A stretch of DNA of 64,000 nt from Streptomyces sp. 11x1 (GCF_032598905.1 NZ_CP122458.1:558001-622000), one strand, 5' to 3'. Positions 33,719 to 43,823 are shown, counted from the first letter of the stretch. Notes: a model not told the origin generated them from the letters alone. A program made the numbers and translations.

Positions 33719-35068
33719 CTAGGAAGGGGAACGCTGCAACTGCGCTGCATAACGCCGGGCCTGGGGTGGCACGAGGATCTCCGGGTCCAGTGCGCGGGCG
33801 CGCGCCGCGGCGGCGGCGCGCTGTGCCGAACCACCGGGAAGCAGGTGGGCGAGCGTCCGCCACGCGACGGCGTCGTCGGCCCCCCAGGCCGTGTCGACCC
33901 AGCGGCGCAGCAGCCGGGGGTCGCCGGCGCCGAGCACGGCACCGCGCACCTGCTGTTCCAGGGCGCGCCGGTGTTCCACGACGACCGGCGCCTCGGAGCG
34001 TGGCAGCAGCGGTCCGCGGTACCGGTCCAGCGCCTGCTCCGCCCGCCCCTCGGCGAGCAGCGCGGCGACGTCCCCGAAGTCGCTGCGCACGGGCCGCAGC
34101 AGCGCGTAGGGCCGGGAGCCGAGGAGGCCGGGACCGAGCGCCGCGCGCAGCCGGGTGAGTTCGGCTCGCAGTGTCGACGGGGGCACCTCCCGTTCGGAGA
34201 GGTCCACGGCGAGTCGGCCGCCGGGCACGCCCCGGCCTTCCAGGGCGAGCGCCACGACGATCTCGCTGTGCCGTGGGCTGAGCCGGTGCACGCGGCCGGC
34301 GTGCGCCAGCAGGACGCTGTCCCGGCCCAGCGCCGTCAGCCCTACGTCGGCGCCGCACCGCGTGGCGACGGCATCGGGCGGGCTCAGCGGTCGTCCGTCG
34401 GGCCCGAGCAGGACGGGCGGTGCGGGGAGCCCGCGCGCGAGTTCCGCCTCGGCGGCCAGCGCGGCGGCACGCACCGCCGCGAGCGCGGGGGGTGTGGCGA
34501 TGGTGCTGCCACCGGTCAGGTCGACCACGCCCAGCAGCAGCCCGGTGGCGGGGTCGCGTACGGGGGCCGCCGCGCAGGACCAGGCGTGTGCGGCGGAGTT
34601 GTAGTGCTCGCCGTTCACGATCTGGACGGGGTGGCCCAGCGCCAGTGCGGTGCCGGGGGCGTTCGTTCCGGCCTGCCCCTCGGACCACCCGGCTCCTTCC
34701 GCGAAGTGCATCCTCTCGGCGCGTGCGACGGTCCTGGTGTCACCCTCGACCCACAGCAGGGTTCCCTCGACGTCCCCGACCGCGAACACGTGCCCGTCGT
34801 CCGCCGCCCCGGAACCGAGCAGCTCCCGTAGCAGGGGCATGACAGCGGCCAGGGGGTGCGTGCTCCGGTAGGCCGCCAGGTCCTGGGACGTGCGGCGCAG
34901 CGGCGGCAGTCGGCTTCCGTCGGGCCGCACGCCGCACGACTCACAGCGTTGCCATGACTCGAACACCAGAGGTCGCGTCTCGGGCGGGGCTCCGCGCGAG
35001 GGCTCGGCCGCGTACGGCTCGTGCGGGGCGAGCGGCGCGGGCATCGACGGGGAGGTCGACGCGTCCAT
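33719..35068 (-). CDS. AcoR-like GAF-domain transcriptional regulator without AAA+ domain
   Basis: 449 residues from ATG 35068 (GGGAGGT 4 bases upstream); the frame is open to 35188, but that would cover two operator-like palindromes, so the shorter start is preferred. The N-terminal third matches AcoR/GAF activators (RPLVFESWQRCESCGVRPDG, then GWSEGQAGTNAPGTALALGHPVQIVNGEHYNSAAHAWSCAAAPVRDPATGLLLGVVDLTG). No sigma-54 AAA+ domain follows. Instead a winged-helix-like segment (RLSPRHSEIVVALALEGRGVPGGRLAVDL) and a helical alpha-solenoid-like C-terminus are present, a form common in actinobacteria. It probably controls the downstream aldehyde dehydrogenase operon. Confidence 0.82.
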   Translation of the reverse strand: MDASTSPSMPAPLAPHEPYAAEPSRGAPPETRPLVFESWQRCESCGVRPDGSRLPPLRRTSQDLAAYRSTHPLAAVMPLLRELLGSGAADDGHVFAVGDVEGTLLWVEGDTRTVARAERMHFAEGAGWSEGQAGTNAPGTALALGHPVQIVNGEHYNSAAHAWSCAAAPVRDPATGLLLGVVDLTGGSTIATPPALAAVRAAALAAEAELARGLPAPPVLLGPDGRPLSPPDAVATRCGADVGLTALGRDSVLLAHAGRVHRLSPRHSEIVVALALEGRGVPGGRLAVDLSEREVPPSTLRAELTRLRAALGPGLLGSRPYALLRPVRSDFGDVAALLAEGRAEQALDRYRGPLLPRSEAPVVVEHRRALEQQVRGAVLGAGDPRLLRRWVDTAWGADDAVAWRTLAHLLPGGSAQRAAAAARARALDPEILVPPQARRYAAQLQRSPS

Positions 35069-35136
35069 GGCACCTCCCGCGTCCTTGCTTCCTGCCTGCC
35101 CCCACAGCCTCGCCCTGGTGCCGCGACGCTCCGCAG

Positions 35137-35172
35137 ATGCCGAACGGCCCTCGGGTAAGGGCCTGTTGGCCC
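35137..35172. promoter_or_regulatory. Tandem putative OsdR-type operators upstream of the GAF regulator
   Basis: ATGCCGAACGGCCC (35137-35150) and GGGCCTGTTGGCCC (35159-35172) are 22 bp apart and start 69 bp upstream of ATG 35068. This would put the aldehyde/alcohol dehydrogenase operon indirectly under the same master regulator. Confidence 0.55.
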
Positions 35173-35201
35173 CACCCGCGACGATCACGGCCGTGAGCGG
35201 G

Positions 35202-35504
35202 TCACCCTCGGGTGTCCAGCGGTTCGAGGAACGTCAGCACCGAGGCGTCCTCCTCGATCAGCGGGGTGAGGGCGGCGTTGAACGGGGAGCCGTAGGCAGC
35301 GTTCAGGTGCGCTTGGAAGGCGTCCTCGTCCCGGTAGACCTCGAAGATCCAGTAGGCACGCGGCGCGGCCTCCTTGGTGTAGACGTCGAAGGCGAGGTTG
35401 CCTTCCTCGGCGCGCACCTTGAGGGCGTAGTCCCGGATCAGGCGGGTGACTTCGTCCTCCGCTCCCTCACGGGCGGTGAACTCGGCGAGCAGGGTCTTCG
35501 TCAT
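35202..35504 (-). CDS. Antibiotic biosynthesis monooxygenase (ABM) family protein
   Basis: 100 residues, a single ABM ferredoxin-like domain: KTLLAEFTAREGAEDEVTRLIRDYALKVRAEEGNLAFDVYTKEAAPRAYWIFEVYRDEDAFQAHL. Relatives include the YgiN quinol monooxygenase and LsrG; they act as cofactor-free dimers on quinols or related small molecules. The substrate is unknown. It lies between the sugar kinase gene and the GAF regulator on the same strand. Confidence 0.85.
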   Translation of the reverse strand: MTKTLLAEFTAREGAEDEVTRLIRDYALKVRAEEGNLAFDVYTKEAAPRAYWIFEVYRDEDAFQAHLNAAYGSPFNAALTPLIEEDASVLTFLEPLDTRG

Positions 35505-35589
35505 GGTGGCGTGTCCTCGTCCGTGGCTGGGCCGGGGGGTGCGTGGGGCGCGGGGTCGCTGGTTCAGGAGCCGGGCGGCGTACGCGCCG

Positions 35590-36552
35590 TCACGCGTCGG
35601 CGGCGGTCACCGGTTGTGCCAGCTGCTCCCGCCAGGGCGGATTGGGGCCGGCGACCGAGCAGGTCAGGGCAGCGACCCGGGCGGCGAAACGGCAGGCCTC
35701 GGCCACGTCGTCGACGTCGAGACCGGCCAGCCGGCCACCGAGGAGGTCGCCTTCCGCGAGGTGGTGCAGCAGCCCGGCGGTGAAGGAGTCCCCGGCGCCC
35801 ACGGTGTCGACGACCCGGGTGGTCACCCCGGGCACCCGTACCCGTTCGCCGTCGAGGGAGGCGAGGGCGCCGTCGGCGCCGAGCGTGATCACGACCAGGC
35901 GTACCCCCGCGGCGTGCCAGATGTCGCAGGCCCGCTCCGGCGAGGTGCCGGGCAGCAGCAGTTCGAGGTCGTCCTCGCTCAGCCGCAGGATGTCGGCGAG
36001 GCGGCACCAGCGCGCGAGCCGCTCCCGGTAGACGTCGGGGTGGACCAGCAGCGGCCGGACGTTGGGGTCGATGCTGACGGTGGCCCCGGGCGCCGCCCGG
36101 TCGAGGAACTCCTCCACCGCGGTCGCGCCCGGCGCGCGGACCAGCGCCAGTGAGCCGGTGTGCACGCAGACGGCTTCCGACAGGTCCACCCGCTCCAGTT
36201 CTCCCGGAGTCCACTGCCAGTCGGCCGTGTTCTGGGCGTGGAAGGAAAACACGGCCTGCCCCTGCGCGTCCAGCTCCGCCACGGCCAGCGTGCTGGGCTC
36301 GGCGGCGGCCACGGCGTACGACAGATCCACGCCGGACGCTTCCAGATGGCTCCGGAAGAGACGGCCGAACAGGTCGTCGGAGAGGCGGGCGAGGAAACGA
36401 GCCGGGGTGCCCAGACGAGCCAGCGCCACCGCCGTGTTCGCGGGTCCGCCACCGGGCAGGACGCGCAGCGCGAGTTCGTTCGGGGCGGCCGGGGTTTCGG
36501 CGAAGGCGTCCGCTACGCACTCCCCCAGGACGGTGATCTGGCGCGGGCTCAT
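35590..36552 (-). CDS. PfkB family sugar kinase (probable fructokinase)
   Basis: 320 residues from ATG 36552. PfkB signature 1 (VLPGGGPANTAVALARLG, about 31-48) and signature 2 with catalytic base D255 (VDTVGAGDSFTAGLL). It phosphorylates a monosaccharide at a primary hydroxyl; fructose or ribose would fit. It is divergent from the sugar-binding lipoprotein gene at 36803, and the 250-bp gap between them contains LacI-type operators, so kinase and importer are probably induced together by the imported sugar. Confidence 0.92.
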   Translation of the reverse strand: MSPRQITVLGECVADAFAETPAAPNELALRVLPGGGPANTAVALARLGTPARFLARLSDDLFGRLFRSHLEASGVDLSYAVAAAEPSTLAVAELDAQGQAVFSFHAQNTADWQWTPGELERVDLSEAVCVHTGSLALVRAPGATAVEEFLDRAAPGATVSIDPNVRPLLVHPDVYRERLARWCRLADILRLSEDDLELLLPGTSPERACDIWHAAGVRLVVITLGADGALASLDGERVRVPGVTTRVVDTVGAGDSFTAGLLHHLAEGDLLGGRLAGLDVDDVAEACRFAARVAALTCSVAGPNPPWREQLAQPVTAADA

Positions 36553-36710
36553 GGGCTGCTCTTCTCTCCGGGAGGACCGGGACAGCGGGCGCTCGGTGAC
36601 ACGGCCGTGGAACGGGGCGCGGGGACCGCGGTCGTGGACGTTGCCGATTTGTGACGGGTGCAAGGCATTGACGTTGCCGCGAGACGGAGTCCATCATCCT
36701 CGCCATGCAG

Positions 36711-36740
36711 TGTCAACGATGACATAAGTCAGCGATGACA
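36711..36740. promoter_or_regulatory. Two LacI-type operators between the sugar kinase and importer genes
   Basis: TGTCAACGATGACA (36711-36724) and AGTCAGCGATGACA (36727-36740) both have the near-palindromic form with a central CG usual for LacI-family repressors, 16 bp apart. Two further direct repeats, GACGTTGCCG, lie at 36637-36646 and 36670-36679 on the kinase side. A LacI regulator is encoded at 39997-41016. Confidence 0.65.
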
Positions 36741-36802
36741 CATCGGGGCGGCATGCTCCGAACTCCCGGCCCCGTGCCGCTCGCAATCCCACAGGAGTGT
36801 TC

Positions 36803-37831
36803 ATGTCTCGCACCGCTCGCCTGTCCTCCGCCGTCCTCAGAGCCGCCGCCGTGACCGGTGTCGCGGCACTCGCCCTCACCGCCTGCGGGCCCGGTTCCGG
36901 TGCCGACTCCGGCTCGGACTCCTCCGGCTCCGGCTCGGGCGACGTCAAGGTCGGTCTGATCACCAAGACCGACACCAACCCGTTCTTCGTGAAGATGAAG
37001 GAAGGCGCGGAGAAGACCGCGAAGGCCGAGGGCGTCGAGCTGATGACCGCCGCCGGCAAGTTCGACGGGGACAACGCCGGTCAGGTCACCGCCATCGAGA
37101 ACATGGTGGCCGCCGGGGTGAAGGGCATCCTGATCACCCCCAGCGACTCCAAGGCGATCGTCCCCGCGATCGAGAAGGCGAAGGCCAAGGGCGTCCTGGT
37201 CATCGCCCTGGACACCCCGACCGAGCCGGAGAGCGCGGTCGACGCCCTCTTCGCCACCGACAACGTCAAGGCGGGCGAACTGATCGGTGAATACGCCAAG
37301 GCCGCGATGAAGGGCAAGGAGGCGAAGATAGCCGCCCTCGACCTCGCGCCCGGGGTCTCCGTCGGCGTGCAGCGCCACGAGGGCTTCCTGAAGGGCTTCG
37401 GCGCCACCGACAAGGACGTCGCCTGTGCCCAGGACACCGGCGGCGACCAGGCCAAGGGGCAGACGGCGATGGAGAACTGCCTCCAGAAGGAGCCGGACAT
37501 CAACGTCGTCTACACCATCAACGAGCCGGCCGCCCTCGGCGCCTACACCGCCCTGAAGGCCAAGGGCCGGGAGAAGGACGTCCTGATCGTCTCCGTCGAC
37601 GGCGGCTGCACCGGCACCCAGGCCGTCAAGGACGGAAAGATCGCCGCGACCTCGCAGCAGTACCCGCTGAAGATGGCCGCCGAGGGCGTCAAGGCCGTGG
37701 TGACCTACGCGAAGGACGGCAAGAAGGCGTCCGGTTACACCGACACCGGCGTCACGCTGATCTCCGACAAGGCACAGGACGGCGTCGCGTCGAAGGACAC
37801 CGCCTACGGCCTGGAGAACTGCTGGGGCTGA
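36803..37831 (+). CDS. Sugar ABC transporter substrate-binding lipoprotein (ribose/fructose type)
   Basis: 342 residues; ACAGGAG is 5 bases before ATG 36803 (an upstream GTG at 36797 would overlap it). Lipobox ALTAC with lipidated C28, a Gly/Ser linker, then a periplasmic-binding-protein type I domain (VKVGLITKTDTNPFFVKMKEGAEKTAK; GILITPSDSKAIVPAIEKAKAKGVLVIALDTPTEP; VDGGCTGTQAVKDGKIAATSQQYP). The text most resembles the FrcB/RbsB group. It captures a monosaccharide outside the membrane and delivers it to the permease at 38081. A hairpin 40 bp downstream may set its higher expression relative to the transporter. Confidence 0.93.
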   Translation: MSRTARLSSAVLRAAAVTGVAALALTACGPGSGADSGSDSSGSGSGDVKVGLITKTDTNPFFVKMKEGAEKTAKAEGVELMTAAGKFDGDNAGQVTAIENMVAAGVKGILITPSDSKAIVPAIEKAKAKGVLVIALDTPTEPESAVDALFATDNVKAGELIGEYAKAAMKGKEAKIAALDLAPGVSVGVQRHEGFLKGFGATDKDVACAQDTGGDQAKGQTAMENCLQKEPDINVVYTINEPAALGAYTALKAKGREKDVLIVSVDGGCTGTQAVKDGKIAATSQQYPLKMAAEGVKAVVTYAKDGKKASGYTDTGVTLISDKAQDGVASKDTAYGLENCWG

Positions 37832-37871
37832 GCCGTCCCCGAGGACCTGTCGTCAGGAACACGCCTGGGCC

Positions 37872-37899
37872 GCGGGGCTCGGCACGCACCGAGCCCCGC
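37872..37899 (+). terminator. Hairpin, probable attenuating terminator within the importer operon
   Basis: GCGGGGCTCGG (37872-37882) pairs perfectly with CCGAGCCCCGC (37889-37899) around a six-base loop. It lies between the binding-protein and permease genes, a common position for 3' stabilisation of the abundant binding-protein mRNA. Confidence 0.7.
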
Positions 37900-38080
37900 T
37901 CACCGGTGGTCTTCAGGCGCCGCGGCCCGAAGCCGGCGTGATCCGAACGACAGGCCCCAGGCCCGTACGAGACCGCCACCTCCCTGTGCGGGGCGGCCGG
38001 CCCGCCACCTCCCCGACCGGCGGGAGCGGCCGCCCCCCTTGTCCTGGCGACAAGGATCTGTCTTCCGACAAGGACTTCGC

Positions 38081-39090
38081 ATGACAGCCACGTCCACGCC
38101 CCCGAGCACCTCCTCGCCGTACGCGGAGCTGAAAGCCCCGACGACGGCCCGCAGGCTGCTCACGGCTCCGACCACCGGGCCTCTGGCCGCCCTGCTCCTG
38201 GCCTGTGCCTTCTTCTCCCTCTCGACCGACCAGTTCCTCACCGGCGGCAACTTCTCCCTGATCATTCAGCAGGTCATGGTCGTCGGCACGCTCGCCATCG
38301 GCCAGACCCTGATCATCCTCACCGCCGGCATCGACCTGTCGTGCGGTGCCGTGATGGCGTTCGGCAGCATCGTGATCGCCAGGATGGCGGCCGAGGGCAC
38401 GCTGCCGCCGCTGGCCGCCATCGGCCTGGGCCTGGTCGTCTGCGGCGGATTCGGCCTGCTCAACGGCGTGTTGGTGCAGAAGATCCCGCTGCCGCCGTTC
38501 ATCGTCACCCTCGGCATGCTCAATGTGGCGTTCGCCCTGACCCACATCTACTCCGAGGAGCAGACGGTCACCAACCTGCCCGGTCCGCTGACGGCGCTCG
38601 GGGAGACCTTCCCGCTCGGCTACACCGACGTGACCTACGGCTCGCTGGTCACCATCGCCCTGTTCCTCCTCCTCGCCTACGCGCTGAGCAGCACCGGCTG
38701 GGGCCGGCACGTCTACGCGCTCGGCAACAGCCCGGAGGCGGCCCGGCTGAACGGTATCCGCACCTCCCGTCTGACCATCGGCGTCTACACCGTGGCGGGC
38801 GTGCTCTACGGCATCGCCGCCCTGCTGCTCATCTCCCGTACCGGCGTGGGCGATCCGCAGGCCGGGCAGACCGACAACCTGGACAGCATCACCGCCGTGG
38901 TCCTCGGCGGCACCAGCCTGTTCGGCGGACGCGGATCGGTCCTGGGCACCTTCATCGGTGTGCTGATCGTCGGTGTCTTCCGCAACGGCCTGCAGCTGAT
39001 GGGTGTCGCCTCGATCTACCAGACGCTGATCACCGGTGTGCTGGTGATCCTCGCGGTGACCGTCGACCAGATCTCCCGGAAGAAGGCCCG

Positions 39091-39094
<4 letters not shown>
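38081..39094 (+). CDS. Sugar ABC transporter permease
   Basis: 337 residues, BPD_transp_2 family (RbsC/FrcC type), about nine helices: the text runs LAIGQTLIILTAGIDLSCGAVMAFGSIV, the EAA-like segment YALGNSPEAARLNGIRTSRLTIGVYTVAGVLYGIAALLL, and TAVVLGGTSLFGGRGSVLGTFIGVLIVGVFRNGLQL. It follows the binding-protein gene after 249 bp and overlaps the ATPase gene by ATGA at 39091. Confidence 0.93.
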
Positions 39095-39921
<827 letters not shown>

Positions 39922-39996
39922 CAGCACGACACGCTCTCGCAGTTCCGGCCGAAGGCCGCGGCCGGGACCGAGAGCCCACAGGAGACGGTTTCCTCC

Positions 39997-41016
39997 ATGG
40001 CAGCGCGCCGCCCCACCCTGGCCGACGTCGCCCGAGAAGTCGGCGTCAGCGCCAAGACGGTCTCCCGCGTCCTCAACGAGGACGGACCCGTCTCGGCGCA
40101 GACCCGGGAGCAAGTCCTCGCCGTGGTGGCCCAGTTGGGCTTCCAGCCGAACCTCATGGCCCGCAACATGCGCGTCGGCGGCCCGGACACCACGGTCGGA
40201 CTGGTCGTTCCCGACCTCGGCAACCCGTTCTTCGGGGCCGTCGCCCGGGGCATCGAGGACAGCGTCCGCGAACGCGGGCTGACGCTGCTCATGGGGTCGT
40301 CCGCCGACGACCCCGACCGTGAACGCTCCCTGACGGCCAAGTTCCTGGCCCGGCGCGTCAGCATCCTGATCGTCGTGCCGTCGGTCGGCGCCGACCACTC
40401 CCACCTGCGGGCGCAGCGTACGGCGGGGCTGCCCGTCGTCTTCCTCGACCGCCCCGGGGTCGGACTCACCACGGACAGCATCGTCAGCTCCAACCGGGCG
40501 GGTGCCCTGGACGGCGTCACCCATCTCATCGCCCACGGGCACCGACGCATCGGCTTCGTCGGCGACCTGCCCGCCAAGCTGTACACCCGCCGCGAGCGAC
40601 TCGCCGGCTACCGCGCCGCGCTGGGGGAGGCGGGCATCCCCTACGACCCCGCGCTGGTCGCCGACGCGCACGACCAGCGGGGTGCCGCGGCCGCGACCGC
40701 CCAGCTCCTCGAACTGCCCCACCCGCCCACCGCCCTGTTCGCCGGGAACAACATCATGGCGCTGGGCATAGTGGCCGAACTCGCCCGCGGCAAGCGCAAG
40801 GAGGTGGCGGTGGTCGCCTTCGACGACGTGTCGCTCGCCGAGGCGCTGGAACCCGCCCTGACCGTCGTCGCGCAGGACCCCGAGGAGATCGGTCGGACCG
40901 CCGCGACCACCGCTCTGGCCCGACTCGACGGCGACCGCTCCCGCGCACGCACACTCACCGTCCCCACCCGGCTGATCGTCCGTGGTTCGGGCGAGCAGCC
41001 GGCGCCCGCCCCGTAG
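39997..41016 (+). CDS. LacI family transcriptional regulator
   Basis: 339 residues. N-terminal LacI helix-turn-helix (PTLADVAREVGVSAKTVSRVLNEDGPVSAQTREQVLAVVAQLGFQPN with hinge LMARNMRVG), then a type I periplasmic-binding-like effector domain (TVGLVVPDLGNPFFGAVARGIEDSVRERG; FAGNNIMALGIVAEL; VVAFDDVSLAEALEPALTVV). It is the last gene of the importer operon and probably represses both it and the divergent kinase at the 36711-36740 sites until sugar binds. Confidence 0.93.
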   Translation: MAARRPTLADVAREVGVSAKTVSRVLNEDGPVSAQTREQVLAVVAQLGFQPNLMARNMRVGGPDTTVGLVVPDLGNPFFGAVARGIEDSVRERGLTLLMGSSADDPDRERSLTAKFLARRVSILIVVPSVGADHSHLRAQRTAGLPVVFLDRPGVGLTTDSIVSSNRAGALDGVTHLIAHGHRRIGFVGDLPAKLYTRRERLAGYRAALGEAGIPYDPALVADAHDQRGAAAATAQLLELPHPPTALFAGNNIMALGIVAELARGKRKEVAVVAFDDVSLAEALEPALTVVAQDPEEIGRTAATTALARLDGDRSRARTLTVPTRLIVRGSGEQPAPAP

Positions 41017-41132
41017 GGCTCCGCGCCGAGTTCCTCCGCTACCGATCACTTGCCCACTGCTCCAGCGTTCAGGGTGGAGGTGCAGGGCATCTTTGCCTCG
41101 GTCAGGGGCCCGTGAAGCAGGAACCCGAGGTG

Positions 41133-41179
41133 GCACCGCGTAGCGGTGCTGACCGGAATCGCCTGCGTTCACGCAGGCG
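41133..41179. terminator. Two hairpins between convergent genes
   Basis: GCACCGC/GCGGTGC (41133-41139 with 41143-41149, three-base loop) and CGCCTGCG/CGCAGGCG (41160-41167 with 41172-41179, four-base loop) lie between the LacI gene and the convergent histidine kinase. Confidence 0.7.
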
Positions 41180-41185
41180 AGGGCG

Positions 41186-42931
41186 TCAACGGCCGTGCTT
41201 CGACGGCACCCGCCACACGAGGGTCGTGCCGCCGCCGGGCGGGCTGGTGGTCTCCAGCTCGCCGCCGGACTGGCGGGCGCGTTCGGCCATGTTGCGCAGT
41301 CCGCTGCGGCGGCCCTCGGCGGGAATGCCCACCCCGTCGTCGCCGACCGTGAGGCGGACCTCTCCCTCGGCGGCCTCCACCACCAAGTCGGCCCGGGACG
41401 CGTGGGCGTGCCGGGCGACGTTGGTCAGGGCCTCGGAGAGTACGGCCACCACGTGGTCGGCGGCTTCCTTGGGCACGTCGGTGTCCAGCAGTCCCTCCAG
41501 CCGCAGGCTGGGGGCGAAGCCCAGGACGGGTGCCGCCTCGCCGACCACACGCACCACGCGGGCCCGCAGGCCGACACCGGTGGCACTCTCGCGCGACCGG
41601 AGGCCGAAGATGGTCGATCTGATGATCTTGATGGTCTCGTCGAGGTCGTCCACGGCCCGCAGCACGCGCTCGGAGGCCCCCGCGTGTTCGATGAAGCGGC
41701 CCGCGCTCTGCAGGGTCATACCGGTGGCGAACAACCGCTGGATGGCGAGGTCGTGCAGGTCGCGGGCGATGCGGTCGCGGTCCTCCAGCACCGCGATCTG
41801 TTCGGCGTCCCGACGGCGCTCGGCCAGTTCCATGGCGACCGCGGCCTGCGCGGCGAAGCCCTGGAGGCGTTCGATCTCCGGCTCGGTGAACACCGTCCGG
41901 CCCACCGCGCGCGCCAGCAGCAGGATGCCCCGCGTCCCCTCCCCCGATCCGATGGGGACGGCCACGGCGGGGCCGAGACCGGTGAGGCTCGGCACACCCG
42001 GCACACCCGGCACGCCCGTCACGCCCGATTCGTCACGGGAGACGTCCGCGCTGGTCACGGGGGCGGCGTCGGAGAAGGCCCGGCCGATCAGATTGCCCTC
42101 CAGGGGCAGCACCAGCCCGCGGTGGGCCGTCGCCCCCTCACCGATGGCGAGATCGACGGTGAGCGAGTCGGTGCCTTCCATCGGCACCGCGACGACCGCG
42201 AGGGCCGCGGCCATGATCTCCCGGGCGCGCTCGGCGATCATCCGGAGGACCTCGCCGGGCTCGCCGCCCGACATCAGGCTGTGGGTGATCTCGGCGTTGG
42301 CACGCAGCCACCGCTCCCGCAACCGCGACTCCTCGTACAACCGCGCGTTGTCGATCGCCACACCCGCCGCCACCGCCAACGTCGACAGCACCGACTCGTC
42401 CTCCTCGTCGAACCGCGCCCCACCCCGCTTCTCCGTCAGATACAAATTCCCGAACACCTGCTCACGCACCCGGATCGGCACACCCAGAAACGAATTCATC
42501 GGCGGATGATTCGGCGGAAAACCGTACGACGCCGGATGCTCCGACAACCTCGCCAGACGCAACGGCTCCGGATGACTGATCAACTCCCCCAGAATCCCGT
42601 GCCCCTCCGGAAACGGACCGATCAACGCAATCCGCTCCTCACTCACCCCCACCGTATGGAACGCCGACAACCGCTTCCCGTCCGGCCCGATCACACCCAA
42701 CGCCGCATACTCCGCGTCCACCAACACCGCAGCCGCCTCCACGATGCCCCGCAACGCCTGCTCCAACTCCAGCTCACGCCCGACCGACAGCACCGCCTCC
42801 AACAGACTGTGCACCCGATCCCGCGTCCCCCGCGCCGCATCCAGACGCGCCTGCAACTCCCCCAGCAGCTCATCCAGCCTCAGCTGCGGCAGCCTCACAC
42901 GGGCTTCATCGGCCCTGTCCACGCCCGCCAC
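41186..42931 (-). CDS. osdK: GAF-GAF histidine kinase, OsdK/DevS-like
   Basis: 581 residues from GTG 42931 (GGAGGA 6 bases upstream). GAF1 (about 50-205) contains FHTVGVSEERIALIGPFPEGHGILGELI and GFPPNHPPMNSFLGVPIRVREQVFGNLYLTEKRGGARFDEEDESVL; in mycobacterial DevS the equivalent domain binds haem and senses oxygen/NO, and the HPPM region is where I would look for the haem ligand. GAF2 spans about 220-375. The HisKA_3 dimerisation helix has phospho-acceptor H393 in RDLHDLAIQRLFATGMTLQSAGR; the HATPase domain follows (ALTNVARHAHASRADL, GDDGVGIP). No membrane helix. It lies 199 bp downstream of the response-regulator gene. The first 215 or so residues are DNA-identical to the second kinase. Confidence 0.9.
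   Translation of the reverse strand: MAGVDRADEARVRLPQLRLDELLGELQARLDAARGTRDRVHSLLEAVLSVGRELELEQALRGIVEAAAVLVDAEYAALGVIGPDGKRLSAFHTVGVSEERIALIGPFPEGHGILGELISHPEPLRLARLSEHPASYGFPPNHPPMNSFLGVPIRVREQVFGNLYLTEKRGGARFDEEDESVLSTLAVAAGVAIDNARLYEESRLRERWLRANAEITHSLMSGGEPGEVLRMIAERAREIMAAALAVVAVPMEGTDSLTVDLAIGEGATAHRGLVLPLEGNLIGRAFSDAAPVTSADVSRDESGVTGVPGVPGVPSLTGLGPAVAVPIGSGEGTRGILLLARAVGRTVFTEPEIERLQGFAAQAAVAMELAERRRDAEQIAVLEDRDRIARDLHDLAIQRLFATGMTLQSAGRFIEHAGASERVLRAVDDLDETIKIIRSTIFGLRSRESATGVGLRARVVRVVGEAAPVLGFAPSLRLEGLLDTDVPKEAADHVVAVLSEALTNVARHAHASRADLVVEAAEGEVRLTVGDDGVGIPAEGRRSGLRNMAERARQSGGELETTSPPGGGTTLVWRVPSKHGR
42267..42912 (-). repeat. 646-bp identical sensor-domain repeat, copy 1
   Basis: Read against 49506-50151, every base matches. 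It encodes the N-terminal helix and GAF1 of this kinase. Its codon use differs from the flanking parts: many TTG, GCG, GTG and GGG codons and G- or T-ending wobble positions, where neighbours mainly use C-ending codons. Confidence 0.95.
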
Positions 42932-43130
42932 CGGTGTTCCTCCACATTCGCCGCAGCCTGCCGGCAGCCGCCCGCTCCGCCGCTGTCGTGGGCCACGGTA
43001 ACGGCCCGTCAGCGGGGACGGTAGCGGATCCGGTCGCGTACCGGTCCGGCGTGGACGCGGTCCACCCGCGCCTGCCCCGACCGGGCGGACGCGCGGCGTC
43101 CGGCCTGCGGCTGCACCCGGCGTCCGCGGT

Positions 43131-43823
43131 CTACTGCCCTTCCTGCCGCAGCCGGTCCTGGGCCTGGGTGGCGATGACGGCGGCCTGCACGCGCCGCTCC
43201 ACACCGAGCTTGGCGAGCAGACGGGAGATGTGGTTCTTGACCGTCTTCTCGGCGAGGAAGAGCCGCTGACCGATCTGACGGTTGGTCAGGCCCTCGCCGA
43301 TCAGGGCCAGGATCTCCCGCTCCCGCTCGGTCAGACCCGGCAGCGCCTCGGGTTCCTGCTCCTCCTTCGGCCCCTGCCGCAGGCGCGCCATCAGCCGCGC
43401 GGTGGCACTGGGGTCGAGCAGGGACTGGCCCGCGGCCACCGTGCGCACCGCCGACACCAGGTCCGAGCCTCGGATCTGCTTCAGGACGTACCCGGAGGCC
43501 CCCGCCATGATCGAGTCCAGGAGGGCCTCCTCGTCGTCGAACGAGGTCAGCATCAGACAGATGAGTTCCGGCATGCGGGAGCGCAGTTCCCGGCACACGG
43601 TGATCCCGTCGCCGTCGGGCAGGCGGACGTCGAGCACCGCCACCTGCGGTCGCAGGGCGGGGACCCGCACCAGGGCCTGCTCCACGGTTCCGGCCTCGCC
43701 GATCACCGAGATGTCCGGCTCGTCGTTCAGCAGGTCGCGCACTCCACGGCGTACGACCTCGTGGTCGTCCAGCAGGAAGACCCGGATCTGGTCCTCCGAA
43801 CCCGGCTGCTCGCTGACCGGCAT
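43131..43823 (-). CDS. osdR: NarL/LuxR family response regulator, OsdR/DevR-like
   Basis: 230 residues from ATG 43823 (GAGGAG 7 bases upstream; an in-frame GTG at 43850 is less likely). Receiver domain about 12-130 with acidic pair D19/D20, phospho-acceptor D65 ([13 protein letters not shown]), T/S switch [11 protein letters not shown] and lysine in [12 protein letters not shown]. LuxR-type DNA-binding domain about 160-225 ([48 protein letters not shown]). The order regulator then kinase and the overall sequence match DevR-DevS. It is the prime candidate to bind the palindromes found across the window, including two immediately upstream of itself. Confidence 0.92.
   Translation of the reverse strand: MPVSEQPGSEDQIRVFLLDDHEVVRRGVRDLLNDEPDISVIGEAGTVEQALVRVPALRPQVAVLDVRLPDGDGITVCRELRSRMPELICLMLTSFDDEEALLDSIMAGASGYVLKQIRGSDLVSAVRTVAAGQSLLDPSATARLMARLRQGPKEEQEPEALPGLTEREREILALIGEGLTNRQIGQRLFLAEKTVKNHISRLLAKLGVERRVQAAVIATQAQDRLRQEGQ

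Noticed and set aside
35068..35188. Longer N-terminus for the GAF regulator starting at 35188
   Set aside because: The extra residues would be encoded by the two operator-like palindromes, and a good ribosome binding site precedes ATG 35068.
41195..43024. Long plus-strand frame with an Arg/His/Gln-rich repetitive section (also at 48524-50329)
   Set aside because: It is the antisense of the histidine kinases; the repeated text simply reflects the 646-bp identical block.
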